5,469 nt of DNA from Candidatus Saganbacteria bacterium (GCA_020051815.1 JAGVQF010000053.1:1-5469), one strand, 5' to 3'. Counted from the stretch's first letter, positions 1 to 5,469 are shown. The notes: a model not told the origin generated them from the letters alone. Numbers and translations: made by a program.

Positions 1-567
1 AATAGCTCCAACCTGCCAGGGCGATTCTCCCGCTGGCGCGGCCGCCTTGTATTCTTCGCCCATTTCCTGCCCCGCTGACCCAGCGACAAGGCCGGCCACC
101 GCCGCTGCCCCATTATAAAGCCCATCGCCAAACTTGCCCTCTTTAAAGAATGGCACAACGTATTTGTCTAAGATTTCTCCGGCTTTCGCGTCGTTAATGA
201 CACCCTCAAGACCATAGCCAACCTCGATCTCGACGCGCCGCTCCTCCATGGTCAGCAGGATCAGGAGCCCGTTATCTTTCCCCTTTTTGCCGATCCGCCA
301 TTTTTCGAACAGTTTGACCGCGTAGGTCTTGGAGTCGAGCGGCTCGACCGTTTTAACGATCGCGACCGCCAGCTCGGCCGACGTTTTGGCCTCGAGCTCT
401 TTGCAGAGCGTTTCTAACTTGTCCCTGGTCGCGGTATCAAGAACTCCAGCATAATCGTTCACAAAGCCGGTGTAGCCCGGCAAGACCGGCTCCGCCGCCA
501 GTGCTACGCCTGCCAGCAGACTCACCAGCAATCCAACCATCCAACCATCTAACCATCTAATCCTCAT
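1..567 (-). CDS. TPM-domain (YgcG/Psb32-type) secreted or membrane protein, 3' end missing
   Basis: The reading frame is open for 189 codons from the ATG at 567 to the window edge, so the C-terminus is missing. Residues 11-24 are hydrophobic and end in ALA before AEP, a plausible signal peptide with cleavage near residue 24 or 25; the n-region has two arginines (MRIR). Residues about 34-160 match the TPM domain. They include FVNDYAGVLD (35-44), the FEKWRIGKKGKDNGLLILL stretch (87-105), and the hallmark VGYGLEGVINDA (116-127) followed by VPFFKEGKFGDGLYNG (138-153). In this family a transmembrane segment or Gly-rich tail often follows; here that part lies outside the window. The start is supported by GGAGG at 576-580, 8 nt upstream, and by the ATGA overlap with the previous gene. 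An alternative ATG at residue 10 would also leave a workable signal peptide. TPM proteins have been linked to phosphatase activity and photosystem or membrane-protein maintenance, but the role here is unknown. The domain call is confident, the function is not. Confidence 0.88.
   Translation of the reverse strand, partial: MRIRWLDGWMVGLLVSLLAGVALAAEPVLPGYTGFVNDYAGVLDTATRDKLETLCKELEAKTSAELAVAIVKTVEPLDSKTYAVKLFEKWRIGKKGKDNGLLILLTMEERRVEIEVGYGLEGVINDAKAGEILDKYVVPFFKEGKFGDGLYNGAAAVAGLVAGSAGQEMGEEYKAAAPAGESPWQVGAI
532..561. repeat. 8-bp imperfect tandem repeat in the signal-peptide region
   Basis: Plus-strand units are TCCAACCA (532-539), TCCAACCA (540-547), TCTAACCA (548-555) and a partial TCTAAT (556-561). 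On the coding strand this reads as TTAGATGG/TTGGATGG units that encode residues 3-12 of the partial TPM protein. Eight is not a multiple of three, so gain or loss of one unit would shift the frame. Confidence 0.85.
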
Positions 568-1283
568 TTTCCCTGCCTCCAATTTAAAAAAAATCCGAAC
601 GCCGCGGCCAGGACCATACCGATGTAGTCAAGAAAGATAAGGCCGAAGAGCCCGCCGACAAAGATGCTGAAGCCCATGATAAAAGAGCCGCCAAAGATCA
701 CCGACAAGATCACCGAGATCAAGAATAAAATAAAGATCGGGATCGAAACCGTCGCCCAATCTAGCTGCCCGCCCGCCGGCCGCCTCTCTGCATCCCACCC
801 CGCCAGAACCAAGTTAACGATCGCCCTTGACCCGATCTCGATACCTTCAGAAAATTTGCCTCGCGACAGTTCGGCCAGCACATTCCATTCTATCTGCTCC
901 CTCGCCTCGGCCGGCAGAACATACAGGACCTGGCGGCCGACGACGATCTTGACCTGGCGGTCGAGGATCGAAACGAACAAAAGGACACCGTGCTCGAGCC
1001 CGCCCTCGGAGCGGCCAACATCCCATAGCCGATAAATCTGCCCGGCGTAGGTGGCGGCGTCGATGCCGGCTTCAAGCTGGCGGATGACAAGGATCTTGAA
1101 ATTTACCGAGGTGCTCCGGCGCAGGTCATTTGAGAGGGTTTTGACTTTCTCCGCCGCGGCCGGCTCAACAACCTCGGCGTAATCGGTCAGCGTGTCTTTG
1201 GGCTCGACCAATTCATACTTTTGGGCCAGCGCCCCGCCAGCCAACAAACCGACTAACAAGATCAGGACGAGCGTCCTTTTCAT
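564..1283 (-). CDS. TPM-domain membrane protein, divergent paralogue
   Basis: This 239-residue protein has a signal peptide (MKRT followed by a hydrophobic core, ending ALA at 18-20 before QKYE). A TPM domain spans about 30-162: LTDYAEVVEP (32-41), IYRLWDVGRSEGGLEHGVLLFVS (83-105, in parts) and DRQVKIVVG (108-116). Two hydrophobic stretches at about 179-197 and 200-234 form C-terminal membrane segments, and the chain ends in a basic WRQGK tail. The usual GYGLE motif is replaced by GRQVLYVLP (116-124), so this copy is degenerate at the site its neighbour keeps. A non-catalytic or partner role is an inference from that. The ATG overlaps the ndk stop as ATGA. The bases just upstream (CTTTTTTAA) have no Shine-Dalgarno site, so translation probably depends on ribosomes finishing ndk. 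It overlaps the next TPM gene by 4 nt, so the pair is probably made together, with the TPM domains outside the cytoplasm and this protein anchored by its C-terminal helices. Confidence 0.85.
   Translation of the reverse strand: MKRTLVLILLVGLLAGGALAQKYELVEPKDTLTDYAEVVEPAAAEKVKTLSNDLRRSTSVNFKILVIRQLEAGIDAATYAGQIYRLWDVGRSEGGLEHGVLLFVSILDRQVKIVVGRQVLYVLPAEAREQIEWNVLAELSRGKFSEGIEIGSRAIVNLVLAGWDAERRPAGGQLDWATVSIPIFILFLISVILSVIFGGSFIMGFSIFVGGLFGLIFLDYIGMVLAAAFGFFLNWRQGK
576..580 (-). promoter_or_regulatory. Ribosome binding site of the second TPM gene
   Basis: GGAGG on the minus strand lies 8 nt before the ATG at 567, within the last codons of the preceding TPM gene. It supports that start over the in-frame ATG at 540. 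Confidence 0.75.
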
Positions 1284-1702
1284 TTAAAAAAGATGGCGAT
1301 CTCACGCGCGGCCGATTCGGGCGAATCCGAGCCATGGACGAGATTTTTGATCACGCCGTATTCGTTGATGACATTCGCTTCGCGCAGATCGCCGCGGAGA
1401 CTGCCGGCGGCCGCCTTTAATGGGTCGGTGGCCCCCATCAGCTCGCGCACGCGGCTAATGGCATTCTCTCCCGAGACGATCGTAGCGATCACCGGCCCGG
1501 AGGTTATGAACTTGACCAGGCCGGCATAAAAGCTTTTACCCAGGTGCGGCTGGTAGAGCTCGGCCGCCTGGGCCGTGGTCAGGGTGGTATTTTGCTTCAC
1601 TTCGACCATCAGGCCGGCCGCTTCAACTCTTTTAAAAATTTCGTTCTCTAACCCGCGGGCAACCCCGTCAGGCTTTATCAGAAGCAAGGTCTTTTCTCGC
1701 AC
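1280..1702 (-). CDS. ndk: Nucleoside diphosphate kinase
   Basis: NDK moves the gamma phosphate from ATP to other nucleoside diphosphates through a phosphohistidine. At 140 residues it has the family's usual length. Visible landmarks are TLLLIKPDGV (5-14, with Lys10), F58 in GKSFYAGL, VRELMGATDP (85-94, Arg86 and Thr92), LRGD (102-105, Arg103), Asn120 and the active-site LVHGSDS (121-127) with His123. Between Arg103 and His123 there are 20 residues, against about 13 in the common bacterial form, so there is an extra stretch of about 7 residues before the active site. Longer forms of this loop are known in some archaeal-type NDKs, so it is not a defect. The start is a GTG at 1702, inside the 3' end of argH (35-nt overlap), with AAGAGG at 1712-1717, 9 nt upstream. 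No later start would leave the N-terminal strand and KPDG motif whole. It shares the arginine operon but has no direct step in the pathway. Confidence 0.96.
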   Translation of the reverse strand: MREKTLLLIKPDGVARGLENEIFKRVEAAGLMVEVKQNTTLTTAQAAELYQPHLGKSFYAGLVKFITSGPVIATIVSGENAISRVRELMGATDPLKAAAGSLRGDLREANVINEYGVIKNLVHGSDSPESAAREIAIFFK

Positions 1703-3065
1703 GTTTGATCGCCTCTTTCACCCGGCTGGCCGCCGTACCGCCGGGAATATCCCGGTTAGCGATACTGCTTTCGGCGGAGAGGACCCGGGTCACATCATAG
1801 GTAAAGACAGGGGAAAATTGCTTGAGCTGTGTCAGCGAGAGATATTCGAGCTGCATGTTCGATTCCTCGCAGTAGGCCACGATCTGGCCGACGATCGCAT
1901 GGGCTTCGCGGAAAGGGACGCCGCGGCGCACCAGGTAATAGGCCAGGTCGGTCGCGGTCAGATAGCCCTTGCGGGCGGCCGCCGTCATCACCTCGGCGTT
2001 GAATTTGGTCGCGGCCAGCATCTCCCCATAGATCGAGAGGACGCTTTTGACCGTATCGATCACGTCGAAGAGCGCCTCCTTATCCTCCTGCAGGTCGCGG
2101 TTATAGGCGAGCGGCAAGCCCTTGAGGATCGTCAGGATGCGCATCAGGTCGCCGAAAACACGGCCAGCTTTACCGCGGCAGAGCTCCGCCACATCTGGGT
2201 TCTTTTTCTGCGGCATGATGGAGGAACCGGTAGTGTAGCGGTCCGATATCTCGACAAAATTAAATTCATAGGTCGACCAGATGACCAGCTCTTCCGAAAG
2301 CCGGGAGATATGCGTCATCAAAAGCGAGGCCGCGGCGGCAAAACTGACGATAAAATCGCGGTCGGAGACGGCGTCGAGGCTGTTCCGCGAAACGCGGGAA
2401 AAACCAAGCTCTTTGGCCAGCGCTTCCCGGTCGATGTCAAAACCGGCCCCGGCCAATGCGCCCGAGCCAAGGACTAAAACATCGGCTTCCCGCCCGGCCG
2501 CCAGGAATTTCTCCTTGTCCCTTGAGAACATTTCATAATAAGCCATCAGATGATGGGAAAGGAGCACCGGTTGGGCCCGTTGAAGATGAGTGTAGCCCGG
2601 CATAATGACTTTGATATGCTTATCGGCCAGATCGACCAGGACCGTCTGCAGTTTTTTGATCAGCATGACGATCTCGGTCACTTCGTACTTGACGTACATC
2701 CGCACGTCGGTCACCACCTGGTCGTTGCGGCTGCGGCCGGCATGCAGCTTTTTGCCGGTCTCCCCGATCTTTGCGATCAGGAGAGTCTCGATGTTCATGT
2801 GGACGTCTTCAAACTCGGATTTGAGGGCGATCCGCCCGGACGCCATCCCGCGCATGATCTCTTCGAGGGCTTTGATGATCTTTTTGGCTTCGGCGGCGGA
2901 AAGGACCTGCGCTTTGATGAGCGCCCGCGCGTAGGCGATAGAGCCGACGATATCCTGCTTAAAGAGGCGGCTGTCGTAGGCGATCGAACTGCTGAATTCT
3001 TCCGCCGTTTTGGCCAGCGGCTCGCGGAACCGCCCGCCCCAGGCCTTTTTATTCTTTTCTGCCAT
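1668..3065 (-). CDS. argH: Argininosuccinate lyase
   Basis: This enzyme splits argininosuccinate into arginine and fumarate, the last step of arginine synthesis. It belongs to the fumarase/aspartase superfamily, whose members work as cytoplasmic tetramers with active sites shared between subunits. The 465 residues match the usual length (about 455-465). Motifs in order are WGGRF (9-13), EDVHMNIE (86-93), HAGRSRNDQ (108-116), GYTHLQRAQP (157-166, His160 being the conserved catalytic-region histidine) and the superfamily signature GSSIMPQKKNPD (280-291), with the catalytic serine in the SS pair. All are intact. The ATG at 3065 directly follows the argG TAG with no gap. AGGAGG at 3072-3077 lies within the last argG codons, 6 nt from the ATG, so the two genes are tightly coupled. 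The 3' end carries the ndk start. Long open frames on the opposite strand of this gene are codon-bias shadows. Confidence 0.98.
   Translation of the reverse strand: MAEKNKKAWGGRFREPLAKTAEEFSSSIAYDSRLFKQDIVGSIAYARALIKAQVLSAAEAKKIIKALEEIMRGMASGRIALKSEFEDVHMNIETLLIAKIGETGKKLHAGRSRNDQVVTDVRMYVKYEVTEIVMLIKKLQTVLVDLADKHIKVIMPGYTHLQRAQPVLLSHHLMAYYEMFSRDKEKFLAAGREADVLVLGSGALAGAGFDIDREALAKELGFSRVSRNSLDAVSDRDFIVSFAAAASLLMTHISRLSEELVIWSTYEFNFVEISDRYTTGSSIMPQKKNPDVAELCRGKAGRVFGDLMRILTILKGLPLAYNRDLQEDKEALFDVIDTVKSVLSIYGEMLAATKFNAEVMTAAARKGYLTATDLAYYLVRRGVPFREAHAIVGQIVAYCEESNMQLEYLSLTQLKQFSPVFTYDVTRVLSAESSIANRDIPGGTAASRVKEAIKRARKDLASDKA
1712..1717 (-). promoter_or_regulatory. ndk ribosome binding site inside argH
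   Basis: AAGAGG on the minus strand lies 9 nt before the GTG at 1702. It supports initiation of ndk within the argH coding sequence. Confidence 0.65.
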
Positions 3066-4265
3066 CTAAGTCCTCCTCTTCAATAAAGCTTCGACTTTGA
3101 GCGGCAGGCCGAACAGGTTGATAAAGCCCTCCGCGTCCTTCTGGTTAAAGGCGGCCTCTTTTTCAAACGTCGCCAGATCGGACCGGTAGAGCGAGCGAGC
3201 CGACTTGCGGCCGACAACCGAACAATTGCCTTTATAAAGTTTGAGCCGGACGGCGCCAGAAACATTTGACTGTGTTTTGTCGATGAAAGCGTCGAGCGCC
3301 GCTTTGAGCGGCGTGAACCACTGGCCGTTATAGACCAGCTCGGCGTATTTGTGCGCGAGCAATTGTTTAAAGTGCAAGGTATCCCGGTCCAAAGTAATGG
3401 TTTCCAGCGCCTGATGGGCGGCGTAGAGGATAGTGCCGCCGGGGGTTTCGTAGACCCCTCTGGATTTTATGCCGACCAGCCGGTTCTCGACAATATCAAC
3501 CCGGCCGATGCCGTGCCGGCCGCCGATCCTGTTTAAAGTTTGGATCAATTTCACCGGCGAAAGCTTGCTGCCATTGACGGCTGTCGGCTCTCCGCTTTCA
3601 AACGCAATTTCAACATACTCCGCTTTGTTGGGAGCCTTTTCGGGCGAATTGGAAAGCAGGAACATCTCCTCCGCCGGCTCCCGCCAGGGGTCTTCGAGGA
3701 TGCCGCCCTCGTAGCTGATGTGCCAGAGGTTGCGGTCGGACGAATATGGTTTCTTTTGCGTCACCGGGATGGGAATGCCGTTTTCTTTGGCGTACTCGAT
3801 CTCTTCTTCACGTCCGCCCAGCTCCCACTCCCGCCAGGGAGCGATGATTTTCAATTCGGGCGCTAACGCTTTAAAAGTCAGTTCAAACCTGACCTGGTCG
3901 TTTCCCTTCCCCGTCGCGCCATGGGCCACCGCGTCGGCTTTTTCCTTTTTAGCTATCTCGACCTGCCGTTTGGCGATGAGCGGCCGCGCGACCGAGGTGC
4001 CGAGCAGATATTGGTTCTCATAGATCGCCCCGGCTTTGAGCATTGGGAAAATAAAGTCTCTGGCGAATTCGTCTTTGAGGTCTTCGATGTAGACCTTGGA
4101 GGCCCCCGTGCTTAGCGCTTTAATCCTTAATCCTTTGAGCTCTTCCTCCTGCCCCACATCCGCCGCGTAAGCGATAACTTCGCAGCCGTAATTGTCTTTG
4201 AGCCACTTGATCATTATTGAAGTATCAAGCCCGCCCGAATATGCTAAAACAACCTTTTTTACCAT
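3066..4265 (-). CDS. argG: Argininosuccinate synthase
   Basis: ArgG joins citrulline and aspartate using ATP, releasing AMP and pyrophosphate, to form argininosuccinate in the cytoplasm. The protein has 399 residues, the size of the common short bacterial class rather than the longer E. coli type (about 447). It shows the N-type ATP pyrophosphatase loop AYSGGLDTS (8-16), [14 protein letters not shown] (82-95), which lies in the citrulline/aspartate-binding region, and [13 protein letters not shown] (116-128). The C-terminal region includes YRSDLATF and [11 protein letters not shown], typical of the tetramerisation end. The ATG at 4265 is chosen because GGAGG at 4273-4277 is 7 nt upstream. A TTG at 4271, two codons earlier, would sit 1 nt from that site and is unlikely. 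A 128-bp gap with strong dyad symmetry separates it from argF. Downstream it abuts argH. No convincing promoter of its own could be picked out in the gap, so it may depend on read-through from argF. Confidence 0.98.
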   Translation of the reverse strand: MVKKVVLAYSGGLDTSIMIKWLKDNYGCEVIAYAADVGQEEELKGLRIKALSTGASKVYIEDLKDEFARDFIFPMLKAGAIYENQYLLGTSVARPLIAKRQVEIAKKEKADAVAHGATGKGNDQVRFELTFKALAPELKIIAPWREWELGGREEEIEYAKENGIPIPVTQKKPYSSDRNLWHISYEGGILEDPWREPAEEMFLLSNSPEKAPNKAEYVEIAFESGEPTAVNGSKLSPVKLIQTLNRIGGRHGIGRVDIVENRLVGIKSRGVYETPGGTILYAAHQALETITLDRDTLHFKQLLAHKYAELVYNGQWFTPLKAALDAFIDKTQSNVSGAVRLKLYKGNCSVVGRKSARSLYRSDLATFEKEAAFNQKDAEGFINLFGLPLKVEALLKRRT

Positions 4266-4272
4266 TCTCAAG

Positions 4273-4277
4273 CCTCC
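4273..4277 (-). promoter_or_regulatory. argG ribosome binding site
   Basis: GGAGG on the minus strand lies 7 nt before the ATG at 4265. It decides the start against the TTG at 4271, which is only 1 nt away. Confidence 0.85.
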
Positions 4278-4288
4278 ATATCGTCTAT

Positions 4289-4384
4289 CGGTTATGGTTG
4301 CGATGCCCGTATCGCAGCCCGTCGATCGTCAGACGGCCGAATAACGAATGCCGAAAAACGATACGGGCGTCGGGCCCGTAACCG
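4289..4384. other. Nested inverted-repeat structure in the argF-argG gap
   Basis: A 14-bp stem pairs 4301-4314 with 4359-4372 at 13 of 14 positions; the odd pair is T4304/G4369. Outside it, past a 6x6 internal loop, CGGTTA (4289-4294) pairs with TAACCG (4379-4384). Inside, CCGTC (4319-4323) pairs with GACGG (4332-4336). The left arm can instead fold alone: TGCGAT (4299-4304) with ATCGCA (4311-4316). The right arm is shared with the terminator-like hairpin. It may be a structured leader of argG, an mRNA stability element, or a dispersed palindromic repeat. The argG Shine-Dalgarno site lies outside the fold. Confidence 0.6.
4354..4380 (-). terminator. Weak intrinsic terminator-like hairpin after argF
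   Basis: On the minus strand, TACGGGC (4380-4374) and GCCCGTA (4368-4362) form a perfect 7-bp stem around a 5-nt loop, 13 nt past the argF stop. A run of five T (4358-4354) follows after a 3-nt interruption (TCG). The stem is GC-rich but the T run is short and offset, so partial termination with read-through into argG is more likely than a full stop. Confidence 0.5.
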
Positions 4385-4393
4385 CAAACAGGT

Positions 4394-5329
4394 TCACTCC
4401 CCCAAAAGCTTCACAAGGATCGCTTTCTGGACGTGTAGGCGGTTCTCGGCCTGGTCAAAGACGACCGAGTTCGGGCCGTCGATCACATCGTCAGTCACTT
4501 CCGCGCCGCGATGGGCGGGGAGGCAGTGCATGAAGATATAATCGGGTTTGGCCAGTTTGGTTAATTTTGAATTGATCTGAAAGTTCTTGAATTTGGCGTC
4601 TTTGGCTTTGCGCTGCTTTTCCTGCCCCATCGACGTCCAGACATCAGTATAGATGACGTCGGCATCTTTGGCGGCGATGACCGGGTCATTCAAGATATCG
4701 ATCCCGACGCCGGTTTTTTTGGCGTCAGCCATTGATTGTTCCGCGATCCTGGCGTCCGGCTCATAGCCTTTTGGCGTCGCGACGGTTAAATTGATGCCGA
4801 CTTTGGCGCAGGCGAACATCAGCGAATGGCAGACATTATTCCCATCGCCAATATACGCCATTTTTACGCCCTTTATGCCCTCTCCGCCCTTTCCGCCTTT
4901 TTTTTCAATGATCGTAAAGACGTCCGAGAGCGCCTGGCATGGGTGCAGCAGGTCCGAAAGGGCATTGATGACCGGCACGTCGGCGTACTTGGCCAGCTCC
5001 GTCACCTTGTCGTGGGCAAAGGTACGCAGAAGGATAGCGTCGGCAAAGCGCGAAAGAGTGCGGGCGACATCGGGGATCGATTCGCGCACTCCCAGGCCGA
5101 TCGCCTCCTGGTCGAGGTTGATGGCGAGGCCGCCGAGTTGCCACATGCCGATCTCAAAGGAGACCCGGGTCCTGATCGACGGTTTCTCAAAGATCATCGC
5201 CATCGACTTGGCCCACAGGTATTCGTGTTTCACTTTGTTTTTCTGTTTGTCTTTGAGGTCGGCGGCGAGGGCAAGGATTCCCTCTACTTCTTTGGCGGAA
5301 AGGTCGTGAATCGAAATGAAGTCTTTCAT
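4394..5329 (-). CDS. argF: Ornithine carbamoyltransferase
   Basis: It condenses ornithine and carbamoyl phosphate to citrulline and is normally a cytoplasmic trimer. The 311 residues fit the family. The carbamoyl-phosphate site appears as FEKPSIRTRVSFE (47-59, Ser51-Arg53-Thr54-Arg55) and HPCQALSD (129-136). The ornithine side shows DVWTSMG (229-235, with SMG 233-235) and HCLPAHRG (268-275, with Cys269). The SMG and HCLP motifs favour ornithine rather than putrescine or N-acetylornithine as acceptor. The ATG at 5329 (MKDFISIHDL) matches the family N-terminus. The frame stays open to a GTG at 5392, but that extension is not OTC-like and would place the promoter inside the gene. No Shine-Dalgarno site precedes the ATG, which agrees with a promoter only a few bases upstream. 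Residues 144-155 form four K/E-G-x triplets encoded by a 9-bp repeat in a loop before the second domain. Confidence 0.97.
   Translation of the reverse strand: MKDFISIHDLSAKEVEGILALAADLKDKQKNKVKHEYLWAKSMAMIFEKPSIRTRVSFEIGMWQLGGLAINLDQEAIGLGVRESIPDVARTLSRFADAILLRTFAHDKVTELAKYADVPVINALSDLLHPCQALSDVFTIIEKKGGKGGEGIKGVKMAYIGDGNNVCHSLMFACAKVGINLTVATPKGYEPDARIAEQSMADAKKTGVGIDILNDPVIAAKDADVIYTDVWTSMGQEKQRKAKDAKFKNFQINSKLTKLAKPDYIFMHCLPAHRGAEVTDDVIDGPNSVVFDQAENRLHVQKAILVKLLGE
4865..4900. repeat. 9-bp in-frame tandem repeat in argF
   Basis: Four 9-bp units on the minus strand encode KGG, KGG, EGI and KGV (ArgF residues 144-155). Each keeps a central GGC glycine codon. The upstream end merges with a run of eight A on the coding strand (4905-4898). 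The repeat lengthens a loop before the second domain without breaking the frame. Confidence 0.8.
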
Positions 5330-5336
5330 GATGAGG

Positions 5337-5349
5337 GCTATAATATAGC
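5337..5349. repeat. 13-bp perfect palindrome over the argF -10 element
   Basis: The sequence GCTATA-A-TATAGC on the plus strand (6-bp arms around one central base) covers the -10 hexamer. It could be an operator half-pair, or simply a by-product of the AT-rich -10. It does not match the classical arginine-repressor ARG box. The plus strand reads TATAAT at 5339-5344, but no -35 lies at the right distance for a divergent promoter. Confidence 0.5.
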
Positions 5350-5370
5350 ATGGGGAAAGAATAATTTCAA
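5342..5370 (-). promoter_or_regulatory. Sigma70-type promoter of argF with extended -10
   Basis: On the minus strand, TTGAAA (5370-5365, 5 of 6 to the -35 consensus) is followed by exactly 17 bp and then TATATT (5347-5342, 5 of 6 to the -10 consensus). A TG lies one base before the -10 (TGC-TATATT), forming an extended -10. Expected initiation falls at about 5332-5338, leaving only 3-9 nt before the argF ATG. It is the only well-formed promoter I could find in the window, and its position fits the first gene of the arginine block. Confidence 0.7.
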
Positions 5371-5390
5371 AGGGGTTTGCACTCCCCCCC
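5371..5390. repeat. Short G4/C4 dyad next to the argF -35
   Basis: GGGG at 5372-5375 and CCCC at 5384-5387, within a C7 run at 5384-5390, flank an 8-base spacer (TTTGCACT). This dyad abuts the -35 hexamer on its upstream side, where a regulator or upstream promoter element might act. The arms are only 4 bp of simple sequence, so this may be chance. Confidence 0.25.
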
Positions 5391-5441
5391 ACCGGCGAAA
5401 ATTCGTCGTTTTTTCTCAGGCCAAGCGTGGCAATAAGATTG

Positions 5442-5469
5442 CTACGGGAATAGAGTAACGAGATACGAG
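5442..5469. repeat. Degenerate 7-bp tandem repeat at the window edge
   Basis: Read on the minus strand, the units are CTCGTAT, CTCGTTA, CTCTATT and CCCGTAG, with a rough consensus CTCGTAT. The array reaches the window end and may continue beyond it. It lies upstream of the argF promoter. Confidence 0.5.

Noticed and set aside
1575..2477. Long plus-strand open frame (300 codons) opposite argH and the 5' end of ndk
   Set aside because: It lies almost wholly antisense to two well-matched genes, shows no recognisable family, and is expected from GC-rich codon bias.
2550..3086. Plus-strand open frame of 178 codons opposite the 5' half of argH
   Set aside because: It is His/Asp/Phe-rich, the composition expected of a frame mirrored from a real gene, with no family match.
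4266..4271. TTG start of argG two codons upstream
   Set aside because: The GGAGG at 4273-4277 is only 1 nt from this TTG but 7 nt from the ATG at 4265.
5339..5344. Divergent plus-strand promoter from a perfect TATAAT
   Set aside because: No -35-like hexamer lies 16-18 bp upstream on that strand, and the site is explained by the palindrome over the argF -10.
5353..5370. Arginine-repressor (ARG box) site near the argF -35
   Set aside because: TTTGAA and TTCTTT half-sites are visible, but the spacing is about two bases short of the ARG consensus and key positions differ.
5330..5392. N-terminal extension of argF to a GTG at 5392
   Set aside because: The extra 21 residues do not look like OTC, no ribosome binding site precedes the GTG, and the promoter would be inside the gene.
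4826..5458. Plus-strand open frame of 210 codons opposite argF and its promoter
   Set aside because: It is antisense to conserved OTC motifs, has no recognisable domain, and would run through the argF promoter.

Overview
The window is a compact stretch of bacterial chromosome in which every recognisable gene lies on the minus strand. Read in transcription order (right to left) it holds argF (ornithine carbamoyltransferase), argG (argininosuccinate synthase), argH (argininosuccinate lyase), ndk (nucleoside diphosphate kinase), a 239-residue membrane-anchored TPM-domain protein, and a second TPM-domain protein that runs off the left edge.

Layout. Positions 5330-5469 are the upstream region of argF. 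It has a good sigma70-type promoter placed so close to the argF ATG that the mRNA would be almost leaderless, and degenerate 7-bp repeats at the window edge. argF (4394-5329) is followed by a 128-bp gap that holds a terminator-like hairpin and a larger nested inverted repeat. From argG onward there are no gaps. argG stops directly against the argH start, ndk begins inside argH (35-bp overlap), and the two TPM genes each start on an ATGA overlap with the gene before. The block from argG to the TPM genes therefore looks like one transcription unit, with or without argF.

Function. ArgF, ArgG and ArgH are the last three steps of arginine synthesis (ornithine to citrulline to argininosuccinate to arginine plus fumarate). 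All three are intact, with their catalytic motifs present. Ndk balances nucleoside triphosphates and is a housekeeping passenger. The TPM proteins carry signal peptides and are probably envelope proteins of unproven function. Their link to arginine synthesis appears to be only shared transcription.

Organism. The sequence suggests a bacterium of moderate GC content (judged by eye) with Shine-Dalgarno sites at most starts, GTG use at ndk, and tight gene packing. Short tandem repeats with periods of 7, 8 and 9 bp occur both between and inside genes. The phylum cannot be fixed from this window; an uncultivated lineage is possible but is only a guess. No mobile element, CRISPR array, rRNA or tRNA gene was seen. 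I found no clearly new system. The most distinctive signals are the argF-argG intergenic fold, the nearly leaderless argF promoter, the TPM pair with one degenerate member, and the small tandem repeats that have entered coding sequence.
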